Positions 9,075 to 17,330 of a DNA stretch of 64,000 nucleotides are shown in pieces. Both the position numbers and the translations under genes were made by a program. Below the pieces are notes generated by a model. It was not told the origin of the DNA. It made no database searches and was given only the letters and a program-made list of their open reading frames with translations. The stretch comes from Streptacidiphilus sp. P02-A3a (GTDB lineage Bacteria; Actinomycetota; Actinomycetes; Streptomycetales; Streptomycetaceae). How positions within the stretch are numbered: the first letter of the stretch is position 1; the number at the start of each line of letters is the position of its first letter. The stretch lies in the NCBI RefSeq assembly GCF_014084105.1, contig NZ_CP048289.1, forward strand, positions 1,249,922 through 1,313,921. Reading direction: 5' to 3'.

Positions 9075-10820
9075 ATGGGCGTGCAGGTCAGTGGCGAGCC
9101 TACGGTCGACTCGGACGCCCGGCTGCGGGCCGTGGTCGGGTTGGCGCAGGCGATGTCGGCGGCGGAGTCCCGGGGCGACGCGGTCCGGGCGGCGGCGGTC
9201 CGGGCGCGCGAGTCGCTGGACGCCGACATGGCGGCGGTCTCGGTCTGGGAGCGCGAGACCGGGCGGCTGCGGGTCCTGGTCAACAACGGACTGCTGGCCC
9301 CGGGCGAGGTGGAGCTGCCCGAGGACGAGAGCTACAACCTGGCCGACTACCCCGAGATCGCCCGGTTCCTGCAACAGCGCGGCCTGGGCGAGCCCTGGTC
9401 CGAGGACGGCCTGCCGCGCGCCTGGCGGCAGACGGTGGACGAGGACGGCCCCGGCAACGGCCCCGCCTGCCGGGCCCGGGCGGCCTCGCTGCGGCGGCGC
9501 GGACGCGGCAGCTGCATGGTCGCGCCGGTCCTGCTGCGCGGCCGGGCCTGGGGCGAGCTCTACCTGGCCCGGACGCTGGGCCGGGCGGCGTTCAGCGACG
9601 CGGACGCCGCCTTCGCGACCGTGCTGGCCGCCCAGATCGCGGCCGGGCTGGCGCAGAGCGAGGAGTTGGAGGAGGTCCGCCGACTGGCCTTCACCGACCC
9701 GCTGACCGGGCTGGCCAACCGCCGGGCGGTGGACGCCAGGCTCGACGCCGCGCTGGAGGCGCACCGCCGCGACGGCGCGGTGGTCACCCTGCTCGTCTGC
9801 GACGTCAACGGCCTCAAACGGGTCAACGACGAGCACGGCCACGAGAAGGGCGACCAGCTGCTGGAACGTTTCTCCCAGCAGCTGTCGATGTGCGGCGCGA
9901 AGCTGCCGGAGAGCGTCGCCGGGCGGCTCGGCGGCGACGAGTTCTGCCTGGTCACCGTCGGCTCCTCGGCGGACGAGGTGGTCAGCGCGGCCGAGGAGCT
10001 GTGCGCCCAGGCGCTGACCCTGGACCTGGGCGAGGGGGTGGCCTGCGGCATCGCCTCCACCGGGGACCCGATCGGCCCGGTCACCACCGCCGACCGGCTG
10101 TTCCGGCTGGCCGACGCGGCCCAGTACCGGGCCAAGTCCGGGCAGGCCGCGCACCCGGTGGTGGCCGGGCGCGGCGGACTGCCGGATGCCACAGTCAGAC
10201 TGGCCGAGAACGGTGCTCCGAAAGGAGGACGGCGCACCGAGCGCCGCCGCTTCCGGGGTGCCCGGCACAGCGCCGACCCGGGACAGCTGCTCGCGTCGGT
10301 GATCAGTGCTCTCGACGAGGAGCAGCCGATACGGCAGGTCCATCCGGCGGACACGGTCGGCCGCCTGGAGCTGGTGGCCGAGACCACCGCCCGGATGCTG
10401 GACGCGGTGGCCTGGTGGATCTCCTACGTGCCGCCGGGGTCGGAGCGGATGCGCACCGTCCGCTACGGCGTCCGCCGGATGACCAGGGGACCGGGCAGCG
10501 TCCGGGCGCAGGCGCAGCGGGCCATGAACGAGGCCCCGGACGCCGTCTTCGACCTGCGCTCGTACCCGCTGACCGGGCGGGCGGTGCGCGGCAACGCCTT
10601 CAGCATCCGGACCGGGGTGCCCGGCAACGACCCGGCCGAGGAGGCGGTGCTGCTGGTCGGCGGCTACCGGGCGGTGCTGGCGGCGGGCGGCAGCAACGCG
10701 GCCGGGGGCTGGCTGCTGGAGCTGTTCGCGGACGACGCCACGCTGACCGTGTCCGCGCTCGGCCCGACGCTGCGCGCCCTGGTCGCCATCGCCCTGTCCG
10801 GACCGGCCTCCCCGCCGTAG
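9075..10820 (+). CDS. GAF-GGDEF diguanylate cyclase
   Basis: The 581-aa protein has an N-terminal GAF-like sensor (about residues 10-190), then a GGDEF domain (about 205-350). The active site is intact: LTDPLTGLANRR-like entry, DVNGLKRVNDEHGHEKGD, and RLGGDEF at about 286. It therefore probably makes c-di-GMP. The RxxD inhibitory site five residues before GGDEF is absent, so product inhibition through that site is not expected. After a basic linker a further folded region (about 415-581) follows with no recognised motif. ATG 9075 follows GGAGAGG. The position beside cya and near hutH resembles S. coelicolor CdgE, from memory. Confidence 0.88.
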   Translation: MGVQVSGEPTVDSDARLRAVVGLAQAMSAAESRGDAVRAAAVRARESLDADMAAVSVWERETGRLRVLVNNGLLAPGEVELPEDESYNLADYPEIARFLQQRGLGEPWSEDGLPRAWRQTVDEDGPGNGPACRARAASLRRRGRGSCMVAPVLLRGRAWGELYLARTLGRAAFSDADAAFATVLAAQIAAGLAQSEELEEVRRLAFTDPLTGLANRRAVDARLDAALEAHRRDGAVVTLLVCDVNGLKRVNDEHGHEKGDQLLERFSQQLSMCGAKLPESVAGRLGGDEFCLVTVGSSADEVVSAAEELCAQALTLDLGEGVACGIASTGDPIGPVTTADRLFRLADAAQYRAKSGQAAHPVVAGRGGLPDATVRLAENGAPKGGRRTERRRFRGARHSADPGQLLASVISALDEEQPIRQVHPADTVGRLELVAETTARMLDAVAWWISYVPPGSERMRTVRYGVRRMTRGPGSVRAQAQRAMNEAPDAVFDLRSYPLTGRAVRGNAFSIRTGVPGNDPAEEAVLLVGGYRAVLAAGGSNAAGGWLLELFADDATLTVSALGPTLRALVAIALSGPASPP

Positions 10821-10853
10821 CCGACCGGCCGGTACGGGGCCGGGGCCGACGAC

Positions 10854-10886
10854 CTCAGGCCGACGCGACCTCAGGCCGACGCGACC

Positions 10887-10901
<15 letters not shown>
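10854..10901. repeat. Three exact 16-bp tandem repeats at the fdhD 3' end
   Basis: The unit ctcaggccgacgcgac occurs at 10854-10869, 10870-10885 and 10886-10901 without mismatch. On the fdhD strand each copy carries the Ala-Ser-Ala-stop ending, so copy-number change would leave the protein end unaltered. It looks like slippage duplication of the last codons. Confidence 0.9.
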
Positions 10902-11723
<822 letters not shown>

Positions 11724-11831
11724 GGTCGTGCTCCCTGGTGCGAGGCGGGGGAGTGGGTCTGTGTCGAAACCCTACGCGCACGCCGACGGCGCGGGCTGGT
11801 TGTCATAGAGCCATTCATTTGATCTGATTCG

Positions 11832-11845
11832 GCATATGGATATGC
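11832..11845. promoter_or_regulatory. Palindrome over the hutH start codon
   Basis: gcatat-gg-atatgc is a perfect 6-base-arm palindrome that contains the hutH ATG. Its left part, gcatatgg, recurs upstream of hutU at 17202-17209. There is no good ribosome site before hutH, so this may be a leaderless or specially regulated start, with a repressor possibly covering it. That is inference. Confidence 0.4.
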
Positions 11846-13413
11846 ACAACGTGGTGGACGACACTGTGGACACCGTCGTCGTCGGCAAGGCCAACGTCTC
11901 CCCGGCCGATGTGATCGCGGTCGCCCGGGGCAATGCCCGGATCACCCTCTCCGAGGACGCCCTCGCCGAGATGGCCGGCGCGCGTGCCCGGATCGACGCC
12001 CTCGCGGCCGAGCCCCGCCCGGTCTACGGCGTCTCGACCGGCTTCGGCGCGCTCGCCGTGCGCCATATCGAACGTCCGCTGCGGGCCCAGCTCCAGCGCT
12101 CGCTGGTGCGCTCGCACGCCGCGGGCATGGGACCGCAGGTCGAGCGGGAGGTCACCCGGGCGCTGATGTTCCTGCGGCTGAAGACCCTCGCCTCCGGCCG
12201 CACCGGCGTCCGGCCGCTGATCGCCGAGACCATGGCCGCGATCCTGAACGCCGGGATCACCCCGGTCGTCCGCGAGTTCGGCTCGCTCGGCTGCTCCGGC
12301 GACCTGGCCCCGCTCTCGCACTGCGCGCTCACCCTGATGGGCGAGGGCGAGGCCCACGGCCCGGACGGCGAGATCCGCCCGGCCGGGGAGCTGCTGGCCG
12401 AGGCCGGGATCACCCCGGTCGAGCTGGCCGAGAAGGAGGGCCTGGCGCTGATCAACGGCACCGACGGGATGCTCGGCATGCTGGTGATGGCCCTGGCCGA
12501 CCTCGCCCGGCTGTTCACCACCGCCGACATCACCGCCGCGATGTCGCTGGAGGCGCTGCTCGGCACCGACAAGGTGCTCCAGCCGGAGCTGCACGCCATC
12601 CGCCCGCACCCGGGCCAGGCCGCCAGTGCCGCCAACATGCTGCGGGTGCTCCAGGGCTCCGGCCTGACCGGCCACCACCAGGACGACGCGCCGCGGGTCC
12701 AGGACGCCTACTCGATCCGCTGCGCCCCGCAGGTCGCGGGCGCGGGCCGGGACACCCTCACGCACGCCCAGCTGGTCGCCGAGCGCGAGCTGGCGTCCGC
12801 CGTGGACAACCCGGTGGTGCTGCCCGACGGCCGGGTCGAGTCCAACGGCAACTTCCACGGCGCCCCGGTCGCCTACGTGCTGGACTTCCTCGCCATCGCC
12901 GCCGCCGACCTCGGTTCCATCGCCGAGCGCCGCACCGACCGGCTGCTCGACAAGAACCGCTCGCACGGCCTGCCGCCGTTCCTCGCGGACGACCCGGGCC
13001 TGGACTCCGGTCTGATGATCGCCCAGTACACCCAGGCCGCGCTGGTCAGCGAGAACAAGCGGCTCGCGGTCCCGGCCTCGGTGGACTCCATCCCCTCCTC
13101 GGCGATGCAGGAGGACCACGTCTCCATGGGCTGGTCCGCCGCGCGCAAGCTGCGGACGGCGGTCGACAACCTGGCCCGGATCCTGGCCGTGGAGCTCACC
13201 GCCTCGGCCCGGGCGCTGGACATCCGGACGGCTGGCGGCAGCGGTCCGCTGGCCCCGGCCACCGCGGCGGCCGTCGCCGCCGCGCGCGCGGCCGGGGTGG
13301 CCGGGCCCGGCACCGACCGCTTCCTGGCCCCCGACCTGGACGCGGCGGCCGGACTGGTCGCCGGTGGCGGCCTGGTCGCGGCGGTCGAGGCGGTCACCGG
13401 CCGACTGGCCTGA
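11836..13413 (+). CDS. hutH: Histidine ammonia-lyase
   Basis: HutH removes ammonia from L-histidine to give trans-urocanate, the first step of histidine degradation. The 525-aa protein has YGVSTGFG, RSHAAGMG, the MIO-forming triad Cys153-Ser154-Gly155 in SLGCSGDLAPLSH, NGTDGML, QDAYSIRCAPQV, NFHGAP and QEDHVSMG. Thus all catalytic elements are present. A Cys in place of the usual first Ala is typical of Streptomyces HutH. The MDMH start agrees with Streptomyces homologues as I recall them. It is separated from the other hut genes by about 4 kb. Confidence 0.97.
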   Translation: MDMHNVVDDTVDTVVVGKANVSPADVIAVARGNARITLSEDALAEMAGARARIDALAAEPRPVYGVSTGFGALAVRHIERPLRAQLQRSLVRSHAAGMGPQVEREVTRALMFLRLKTLASGRTGVRPLIAETMAAILNAGITPVVREFGSLGCSGDLAPLSHCALTLMGEGEAHGPDGEIRPAGELLAEAGITPVELAEKEGLALINGTDGMLGMLVMALADLARLFTTADITAAMSLEALLGTDKVLQPELHAIRPHPGQAASAANMLRVLQGSGLTGHHQDDAPRVQDAYSIRCAPQVAGAGRDTLTHAQLVAERELASAVDNPVVLPDGRVESNGNFHGAPVAYVLDFLAIAAADLGSIAERRTDRLLDKNRSHGLPPFLADDPGLDSGLMIAQYTQAALVSENKRLAVPASVDSIPSSAMQEDHVSMGWSAARKLRTAVDNLARILAVELTASARALDIRTAGGSGPLAPATAAAVAAARAAGVAGPGTDRFLAPDLDAAAGLVAGGGLVAAVEAVTGRLA

Positions 13414-13432
13414 GCCCGCGGCGGTCGCGGGC
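13414..13432. terminator. Short hairpin between convergent genes
   Basis: gcccgcg (13414-13420) pairs with cgcgggc (13426-13432) around five bases, directly after the hutH stop and before the 3' end of the convergent membrane-protein gene. Confidence 0.55.
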
Positions 13433-13437
13433 GGTGG

Positions 13438-13857
13438 TCAGTCCCACCCGTCCCGGCCGCTACCGGCGGCCAGGCGCTCCTCCCGGCGCCTGGCCGCGGC
13501 CTCCGACCAGCTGTGCGCGAGGTTGACGCCGACGATCCCGAGCCAGGCCGTGATCAGTCCGGGCAGGCCGTTGGTGCCCCCGCCGATCGCGCTCAGCGGG
13601 ATCGCCAGCACCAGCGAGAAGTACTGGAAGCGGGAGCCGAAGCCGCCCCGCCGACCCGGACCGGCCTCGGCGTCCTCGCCCTGGCGGCGGCCCAGCTCGC
13701 GCTGGACCCGGACGGCGATGTTGGCGTCCAGCCGGGAGTCGAGGCGGCTGAGGAAGCTGTCCAGTACTTCTGACTCATAGTCAGGGCCGAGTTCCTGGGC
13801 GGTCCTGACTGCCGCGTGCAGGTCCTTCTTCAGTTCGCTGTCCCCGTACGGCTGCAT
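13438..13857 (-). CDS. Putative two-helix membrane protein
   Basis: The 139-aa product has a charged, helical N-terminal half (about residues 1-75) and two hydrophobic segments (about 78-90 and 96-112), then a basic C-terminus. Integral membrane proteins of this layout are common hypotheticals in Streptomyces. The N-terminal half contains DSFLSRLDSRLDANIA, an amphipathic pattern that could self-associate. The start is ATG 13857. It reads away from the RpiR regulator, and their shared upstream interval is rich in repeats. Confidence 0.7.
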   Translation of the reverse strand: MQPYGDSELKKDLHAAVRTAQELGPDYESEVLDSFLSRLDSRLDANIAVRVQRELGRRQGEDAEAGPGRRGGFGSRFQYFSLVLAIPLSAIGGGTNGLPGLITAWLGIVGVNLAHSWSEAAARRREERLAAGSGRDGWD

Positions 13858-13909
13858 GTTCGGAAGCCTAGGGGCTGGTGGTCGCCCGTCCAGTGGCCCC
13901 CGGGAGGTA

Positions 13910-13938
13910 TCAGGGACGACTCAGGGATAGATCAGGGT
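13910..13938. promoter_or_regulatory. Three direct repeats at exact 11-bp spacing
   Basis: The hexamer tcaggg begins at 13910, 13921 and 13932. The first two copies extend to tcaggga. An 11-bp period places each on the same helical face. Streptomyces PhoP and SARP regulators bind direct repeats with that period, but the hexamer fits neither consensus closely. The site lies 53 bp upstream of the membrane-protein start, in the divergent interval that also serves the RpiR gene. Confidence 0.45.
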
Positions 13939-13950
13939 ATGGACCCGACT

Positions 13951-13984
13951 TGCCGACTCTGCATGGACTCATGCAGAGTCGGCA
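13951..13984. promoter_or_regulatory. Perfect 14-bp inverted repeat
   Basis: tgccgactctgcat (13951-13964) and its exact complement at 13971-13984 flank ggactc. The site lies between two divergent starts, where a terminator would have no purpose, so an operator is the better reading. A RpiR dimer acting on its own promoter is one candidate. Confidence 0.6.
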
Positions 13985-14113
13985 GCCACCAGGCGCTTCA
14001 CCAGCGGCGCCGCCCCCGCTCCGGCCCGCACCCCCGGCCGTGCCCCCAGCCCCGCGCGCGCCGACGCGCCACCCCCGGGCCATGCTTGTCAGTCCACGCG
14101 CTCCGGAGTCCAC

Positions 14114-14165
14114 GTGCTCCAGCCCAGTGCTCCAGCCCAGTGCTCCAGCCCAGTGCTCCAGCCCA
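14114..14165. repeat. Four exact 13-bp tandem repeats upstream of the RpiR gene
   Basis: The unit gtgctccagccca is repeated four times without mismatch and ends 22 bases before the ATG of the RpiR gene. With the other two elements it fills the 330-bp gap at 13858-14187, where I see no coding sequence. Copy-number change could alter promoter spacing. Confidence 0.9.
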
Positions 14166-14187
14166 ATGAAAGGCAGGGTGTCCGAAG

Positions 14188-15081
14188 ATGAGTGAGACAC
14201 CGCCCGCCGTGGCCGAGGGCGTCACCCCGGGGCCCTCCGGCAGGCTGCTCAGCCTGTTCGACGGGCACCGGCTGACCCCCACGCAGCGGCGCATCGCACA
14301 CTGCCTGGTCCGCCATGCCTCCGACGCGCCCTTCCTGTCCAGCGTGGAGGTCGCCGAGCTGGCCGGGGTCAGCCAGCCCTCGGTCACCCGCTTCGCCGTC
14401 GCCCTGGGGTTCGACGGCTACCCGGCGCTGCGCCGCCGCCTGCGCGAGCTCGGCCCGGCCGACCCCGGCGAGCCCGGCGGCGGGCAGGAGAGCGCCCGCG
14501 ACGCCGTCCGCAACGAGCAGCAGCAGGCGGTGCTCGCCGAGATCGCCAACCTGCAGCACCTGGCGGCGGTGCTGGCCGATCCGGAGCCGGTGCTCCAGGC
14601 GGCCAGGCTGCTGGCGGCCTCGCGCCCGCTGCTGGTGCTCGGCCTGCGCGCGGCCTCGGCCCAGGCCCACGGCTTCGCGTACTTCGCGGCCAAGGTCCAC
14701 CCCGACGTCCGGCTGTTGGCCGAGGGCGGGACGATGGCGCTGGACCGCATCGAGCAGGCGGTCCAGGCCGGTGCGACCACACTGATCTGCTTCGCGCTGC
14801 CGCGCCACCCGCGCGAGCTGGTGGATCTGCTGAGCGCGGCCAGGCGGGCCGGGCTGACCGTGATCACCGTCGCCGACAGCGCGTTCGCGCCGGTCGCCGA
14901 GCTGACCGATCTGATGCTGCCCGCCGCCGTGGGCTCCAGCCTGGTCTTCGACACGGCCTGCGCCCCGATGATGCTGGGACGGGTGCTGCTCCAGGCCATG
15001 TGCGACGAGCTGCCCGACTCGGTGGCCAGACTGGAGGCCTTCGAGCTGGCGGCGGCGGCCCGGGGGCTGTTCGTCGGCTGA
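14188..15081 (+). CDS. MurR/RpiR-family transcriptional regulator
   Basis: The 297-aa protein has an N-terminal RpiR helix-turn-helix (about residues 25-95; LTPTQRRIAHCLV and ELAGVSQPSVTRFAVALGFDGY) and a C-terminal SIS sugar-phosphate-binding domain (about 135-265; PLLVLGLRAASAQAHGFAYF). Members usually bind a phosphosugar or related metabolite. It lies between hutH and hutU, and RpiR proteins beside hut genes have been proposed as histidine-utilisation regulators, so a hut role is plausible but not shown. ATG 14188 follows an AAAGGCAGGG stretch. Confidence 0.9.
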   Translation: MSETPPAVAEGVTPGPSGRLLSLFDGHRLTPTQRRIAHCLVRHASDAPFLSSVEVAELAGVSQPSVTRFAVALGFDGYPALRRRLRELGPADPGEPGGGQESARDAVRNEQQQAVLAEIANLQHLAAVLADPEPVLQAARLLAASRPLLVLGLRAASAQAHGFAYFAAKVHPDVRLLAEGGTMALDRIEQAVQAGATTLICFALPRHPRELVDLLSAARRAGLTVITVADSAFAPVAELTDLMLPAAVGSSLVFDTACAPMMLGRVLLQAMCDELPDSVARLEAFELAAAARGLFVG

Positions 15082-15105
15082 ACGGCGGTCCCGGTCGGAC
15101 CGGCC

Positions 15106-15137
15106 CTGGTCGTGGTCGGGTCTGGTCGTGGTCGGGT
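15106..15137. repeat. Two exact 16-bp tandem repeats after the RpiR gene
   Basis: ctggtcgtggtcgggt is present twice in tandem, with a degenerate third piece following. It lies between the convergent 3' ends of the RpiR and SH3-domain genes. Confidence 0.85.
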
Positions 15138-15149
15138 CTGGGTCGGGCC

Positions 15150-15512
15150 TCAGTCGTGGCCCGGGTAGTGCGGGCCCGGAGCGGTGTGGTGCGGGTGCGC
15201 GAAGAGCGCCCAGCCCTCGGCCCGGGTGGTGCGGTCGTGGATGAAGGTCCAGCCGCCGTCGCTCTGCCGGGTGGTGAACCGGTCCCCCCTGGCCAGGCGG
15301 CCGACCACGGCCGAGCCGTCGCTGGGGCGGGCGTGCAGCGGCAGCGCGCGCGGCTCGCGGGCGCGCGACGCCCGGGCGTGCAGCTGGTGCGGACGCGCGG
15401 CCGCGACCGCGGGCGCGGCGGTGGCCACCGCCAGCGCGGCCACCGTCAACGCGGCCACCGCCGCCGCGCCGAGCACCGGGACGAAGGCGGAACGCGGTCG
15501 GAAGTCTGACAT
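15150..15512 (-). CDS. Secreted SH3-like domain protein
   Basis: The 120-aa product has a signal peptide (about residues 1-38; hydrophobic core VLGAAAVAALTVAALAVA, then Ala-rich cleavage region). The mature part resembles a small bacterial SH3 fold (LPLHARPSDGSAVVGRLARGDRF, then GWTFIHDRT and EGWALF). Such domains usually bind wall peptides or act in signalling outside the cell. No catalytic domain is present. The start is ATG 15512, and an 8-bp tandem array lies just upstream. Confidence 0.75.
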   Translation of the reverse strand: MSDFRPRSAFVPVLGAAAVAALTVAALAVATAAPAVAAARPHQLHARASRAREPRALPLHARPSDGSAVVGRLARGDRFTTRQSDGGWTFIHDRTTRAEGWALFAHPHHTAPGPHYPGHD

Positions 15513-15527
15513 CGGTTCAACTCTCCT

Positions 15528-15573
15528 GGGACGACGGGACGACGGGACGACGGGACGACGGGACGACGGGACG
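15528..15573. repeat. 8-bp tandem array upstream of the SH3-domain gene
   Basis: gggacgac is repeated five times without mismatch (15528-15567) and followed by a six-base partial copy. The array begins 16 bp upstream of the ATG at 15512, so it spans the expected promoter/leader. Slippage there could change expression. Confidence 0.9.
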
Positions 15574-15789
15574 GGGCCGGGCCGCCCCTGGGGGGAGAAC
15601 TGCTGGTCGCGGCGGTTGATGCCGGGGTTTGCGGTGCTTCACCCGAATCGCGGGGCGCGCGCCCGAGCCGCGCGCCCCGGACGTCTCGAAAACGAGTGCG
15701 CCGCGTTTCACCCAGTTCTCACGGATCGGGGCTAGGGTCCCGCCAGAGTCGTACGGGATTGGGAGCTTCCAAGGGTTGGGAGGTAGGGA

Positions 15790-16350
15790 ATGCGTGGTAC
15801 GTATGCGCGGGCCCGGGTGGTGGTCGTCCGTGGCGCTTTCGCCCGCGCGCTGATCTGGGTCGGCGTGGCCGGGACGCTCGCGGGGCTGCTGGAGCCGACC
15901 ATGACCGGGCGCGAGCGCGGCGGGCTGGCGGGGGCCGGGCTGTTCGTGCTGACGGCGCTGTTCGGACTGCTACAGCGCCGCCGCTGGTACGCCCGGCGCG
16001 CCCGGGAGGCGGGCAAGGCGGCGTTCGCGGTCACCCTGGAGCCGCCGCACGAGACCCGGGTCCGGCTGGCCCGGACGAACGCCTGGTGGCTGCTCGGCGG
16101 TGCCGCCGCCACCTGCGCGCTCGGCCTGGTCGCCGGGTCGGCGGCCGGGATGCTGGTGCTCGGCTACGGGGTCGGCCTCCAGCTGGCGGCCTGGCTGCTG
16201 GCCCGCTGGGAGCGCAAGCAGGAGACGCTGCTGTGGTGCCGCACCGAGGACGGCCGACTGCTCGGCCGCCGCAGCCGGATCAGCGACTTCGCCTTCACCG
16301 GCCCGGCGGCGGGCAACGTCCGCCCGGTGGTCCGCGCGGCCCGGCGCTAG
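15790..16350 (+). CDS. Integral membrane protein, function unknown
   Basis: The 186-aa protein has two helical hairpins: hydrophobic segments at about 20-36, 45-62, 95-115 and 118-135. A basic stretch (RRRWYARRAREAG) lies between the pairs. The C-terminal 45 residues are soluble and basic. No known motif is visible. The ATG at 15790 follows GGGAGGTAG. It faces the SHOCT gene tail-to-tail. Confidence 0.75.
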   Translation: MRGTYARARVVVVRGAFARALIWVGVAGTLAGLLEPTMTGRERGGLAGAGLFVLTALFGLLQRRRWYARRAREAGKAAFAVTLEPPHETRVRLARTNAWWLLGGAAATCALGLVAGSAAGMLVLGYGVGLQLAAWLLARWERKQETLLWCRTEDGRLLGRRSRISDFAFTGPAAGNVRPVVRAARR

Positions 16351-16404
16351 GGCCGGTCTTTCGGATCACGTCGGGCGGTGGCCGGGGCAGCCGTGGTCGC
16401 CGGG

Positions 16405-16737
16405 TCAGCCGCCGAGGAGTCTGGCCTTGGCGGCGGTGAACTCCTCCGGCGTGAGCAGGCCCTGCTGCGCCATCTCGCCGAGCCGGGTCAGCTTGGCGGT
16501 GAGGTCGTCGCCGCCCGCCGCAGCGGCGGCCGGGGCGGGCGCGGGCGCGGCGGGTGCCGGCGGCGCTGCGGGCTGCTGCCGCAGGTCGGCGATGGCCTGG
16601 TCCTGCCCGGCCTCCCGCTCCGCGCCCTCGGCGGCGCGTCTGCCCAGGTGGTAGGCCGCGCCGCCGACGATCGCCCCGCGCAGCAGCGGGGCGCCCACCG
16701 GGCGGCGGACGACGGGTCGCATCCGTGGTCGGAACAT
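16405..16737 (-). CDS. SHOCT-domain protein
   Basis: The 110-aa product has a basic N-terminus, a short Ala/Gly-rich hydrophobic segment (about 19-32), a Pro/Ala linker and a C-terminal SHOCT domain (about 76-108; KLTRLGEMAQQGLLTPEEFTAAKARLL). SHOCT is a short oligomerisation motif. The DUF6325 gene lies 7 bases upstream on the same strand, a pairing common in Streptomyces, so the two are likely one operon. Function is unknown. Confidence 0.85.
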   Translation of the reverse strand: MFRPRMRPVVRRPVGAPLLRGAIVGGAAYHLGRRAAEGAEREAGQDQAIADLRQQPAAPPAPAAPAPAPAAAAAGGDDLTAKLTRLGEMAQQGLLTPEEFTAAKARLLGG

Positions 16738-16744
16738 GGTGCGG

Positions 16745-17161
16745 TCATCCCTCCGCGTCGACGAGCGCGCGATGCGCCTCGGTGATGTGCTCGGGCGGGA
16801 TCCGGACCGAGGCGGCGATCCGCCCTCCGGCGGCGCGGAAGGCCACGGCCGCCTCGGCCGCCCACAGGTGTTCCACCAGCACCAGCAGCGCGCTGGTGCC
16901 CGGCTCCAGCAGTCCGGCGGCCTCCGCCGCGTCCTCCTGGCCGATCAGGTTGACCTCGTCCGAGCTGGTCAGGACCGACTTCAGGTGCTCGAAATCGGTC
17001 AGTTCGGCGGTCTCCACCGCGCCGGTCGCCCGCCGGGTGACGATCAGCGAGTCGATCACCCGGACGCCCCCCGTGTGGCAGAGCGAGTCGAGCGGGGCGA
17101 CCACATCCGCGCCGATCGTCTCGCCCGGGAAGGCGAGCACCAGGAATTCCACGGGCCCCAC
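16745..17161 (-). CDS. DUF6325 family protein
   Basis: The 138-aa acidic protein starts GPVEFLVLAFPG, the hallmark of DUF6325, and ends in helices rich in Ala and Glu. GTG 17161 follows GAGGAG; an ATG far upstream would leave no ribosome site and would run into the hutU promoter area. Family function is unknown. It pairs with the SHOCT gene and is divergent from hutU, sharing the regulatory interval at 17162-17330. Confidence 0.85.
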   Translation of the reverse strand: MGPVEFLVLAFPGETIGADVVAPLDSLCHTGGVRVIDSLIVTRRATGAVETAELTDFEHLKSVLTSSDEVNLIGQEDAAEAAGLLEPGTSALLVLVEHLWAAEAAVAFRAAGGRIAASVRIPPEHITEAHRALVDAEG

Positions 17162-17201
17162 GGGGGTCTCCTCTCGGCTGTCGCTTCGAACAGCAGGATC
17201 A

Positions 17202-17224
17202 GCATATGGTCCATAACTGGACCA
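17202..17224. promoter_or_regulatory. Nested inverted repeats upstream of hutU
   Basis: gcatatgg (17202-17209) matches the hutH start palindrome. tatgg-t-ccata (17205-17215) is a perfect inverted repeat, and tggtcc-N6-ggacca (17207-17224) overlaps it. This AT-rich island between divergent genes is a likely operator. A shared hut regulator is inference. Confidence 0.45.
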
Positions 17225-17298
17225 ACAACCACATAAGCCGCCGATTGGCTCTGGCGGCGTCCTTGATGATTGAGTATCTTCAGAGAACACAAAATTGA

Positions 17299-17312
17299 AT
17301 GGATGTATCCAT
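17299..17312. promoter_or_regulatory. Perfect palindrome in the hutU leader
   Basis: atggat-gt-atccat lies directly before the GAGGAGG ribosome site of hutU (ATG 17331). Protein binding here or RNA pairing could limit translation. Confidence 0.4.
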
Positions 17313-17330
17313 GAGGAGGTCGGGAGAGTC

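Noticed and set aside
14114..14165. Tandem repeats considered as a CRISPR array
   Set aside because: Units are 13 bp and contiguous, with no spacers and no cas genes nearby.
14188..15081. RpiR protein called HutR
   Set aside because: Location suggests a hut role, but there is no direct evidence, so no symbol was given.
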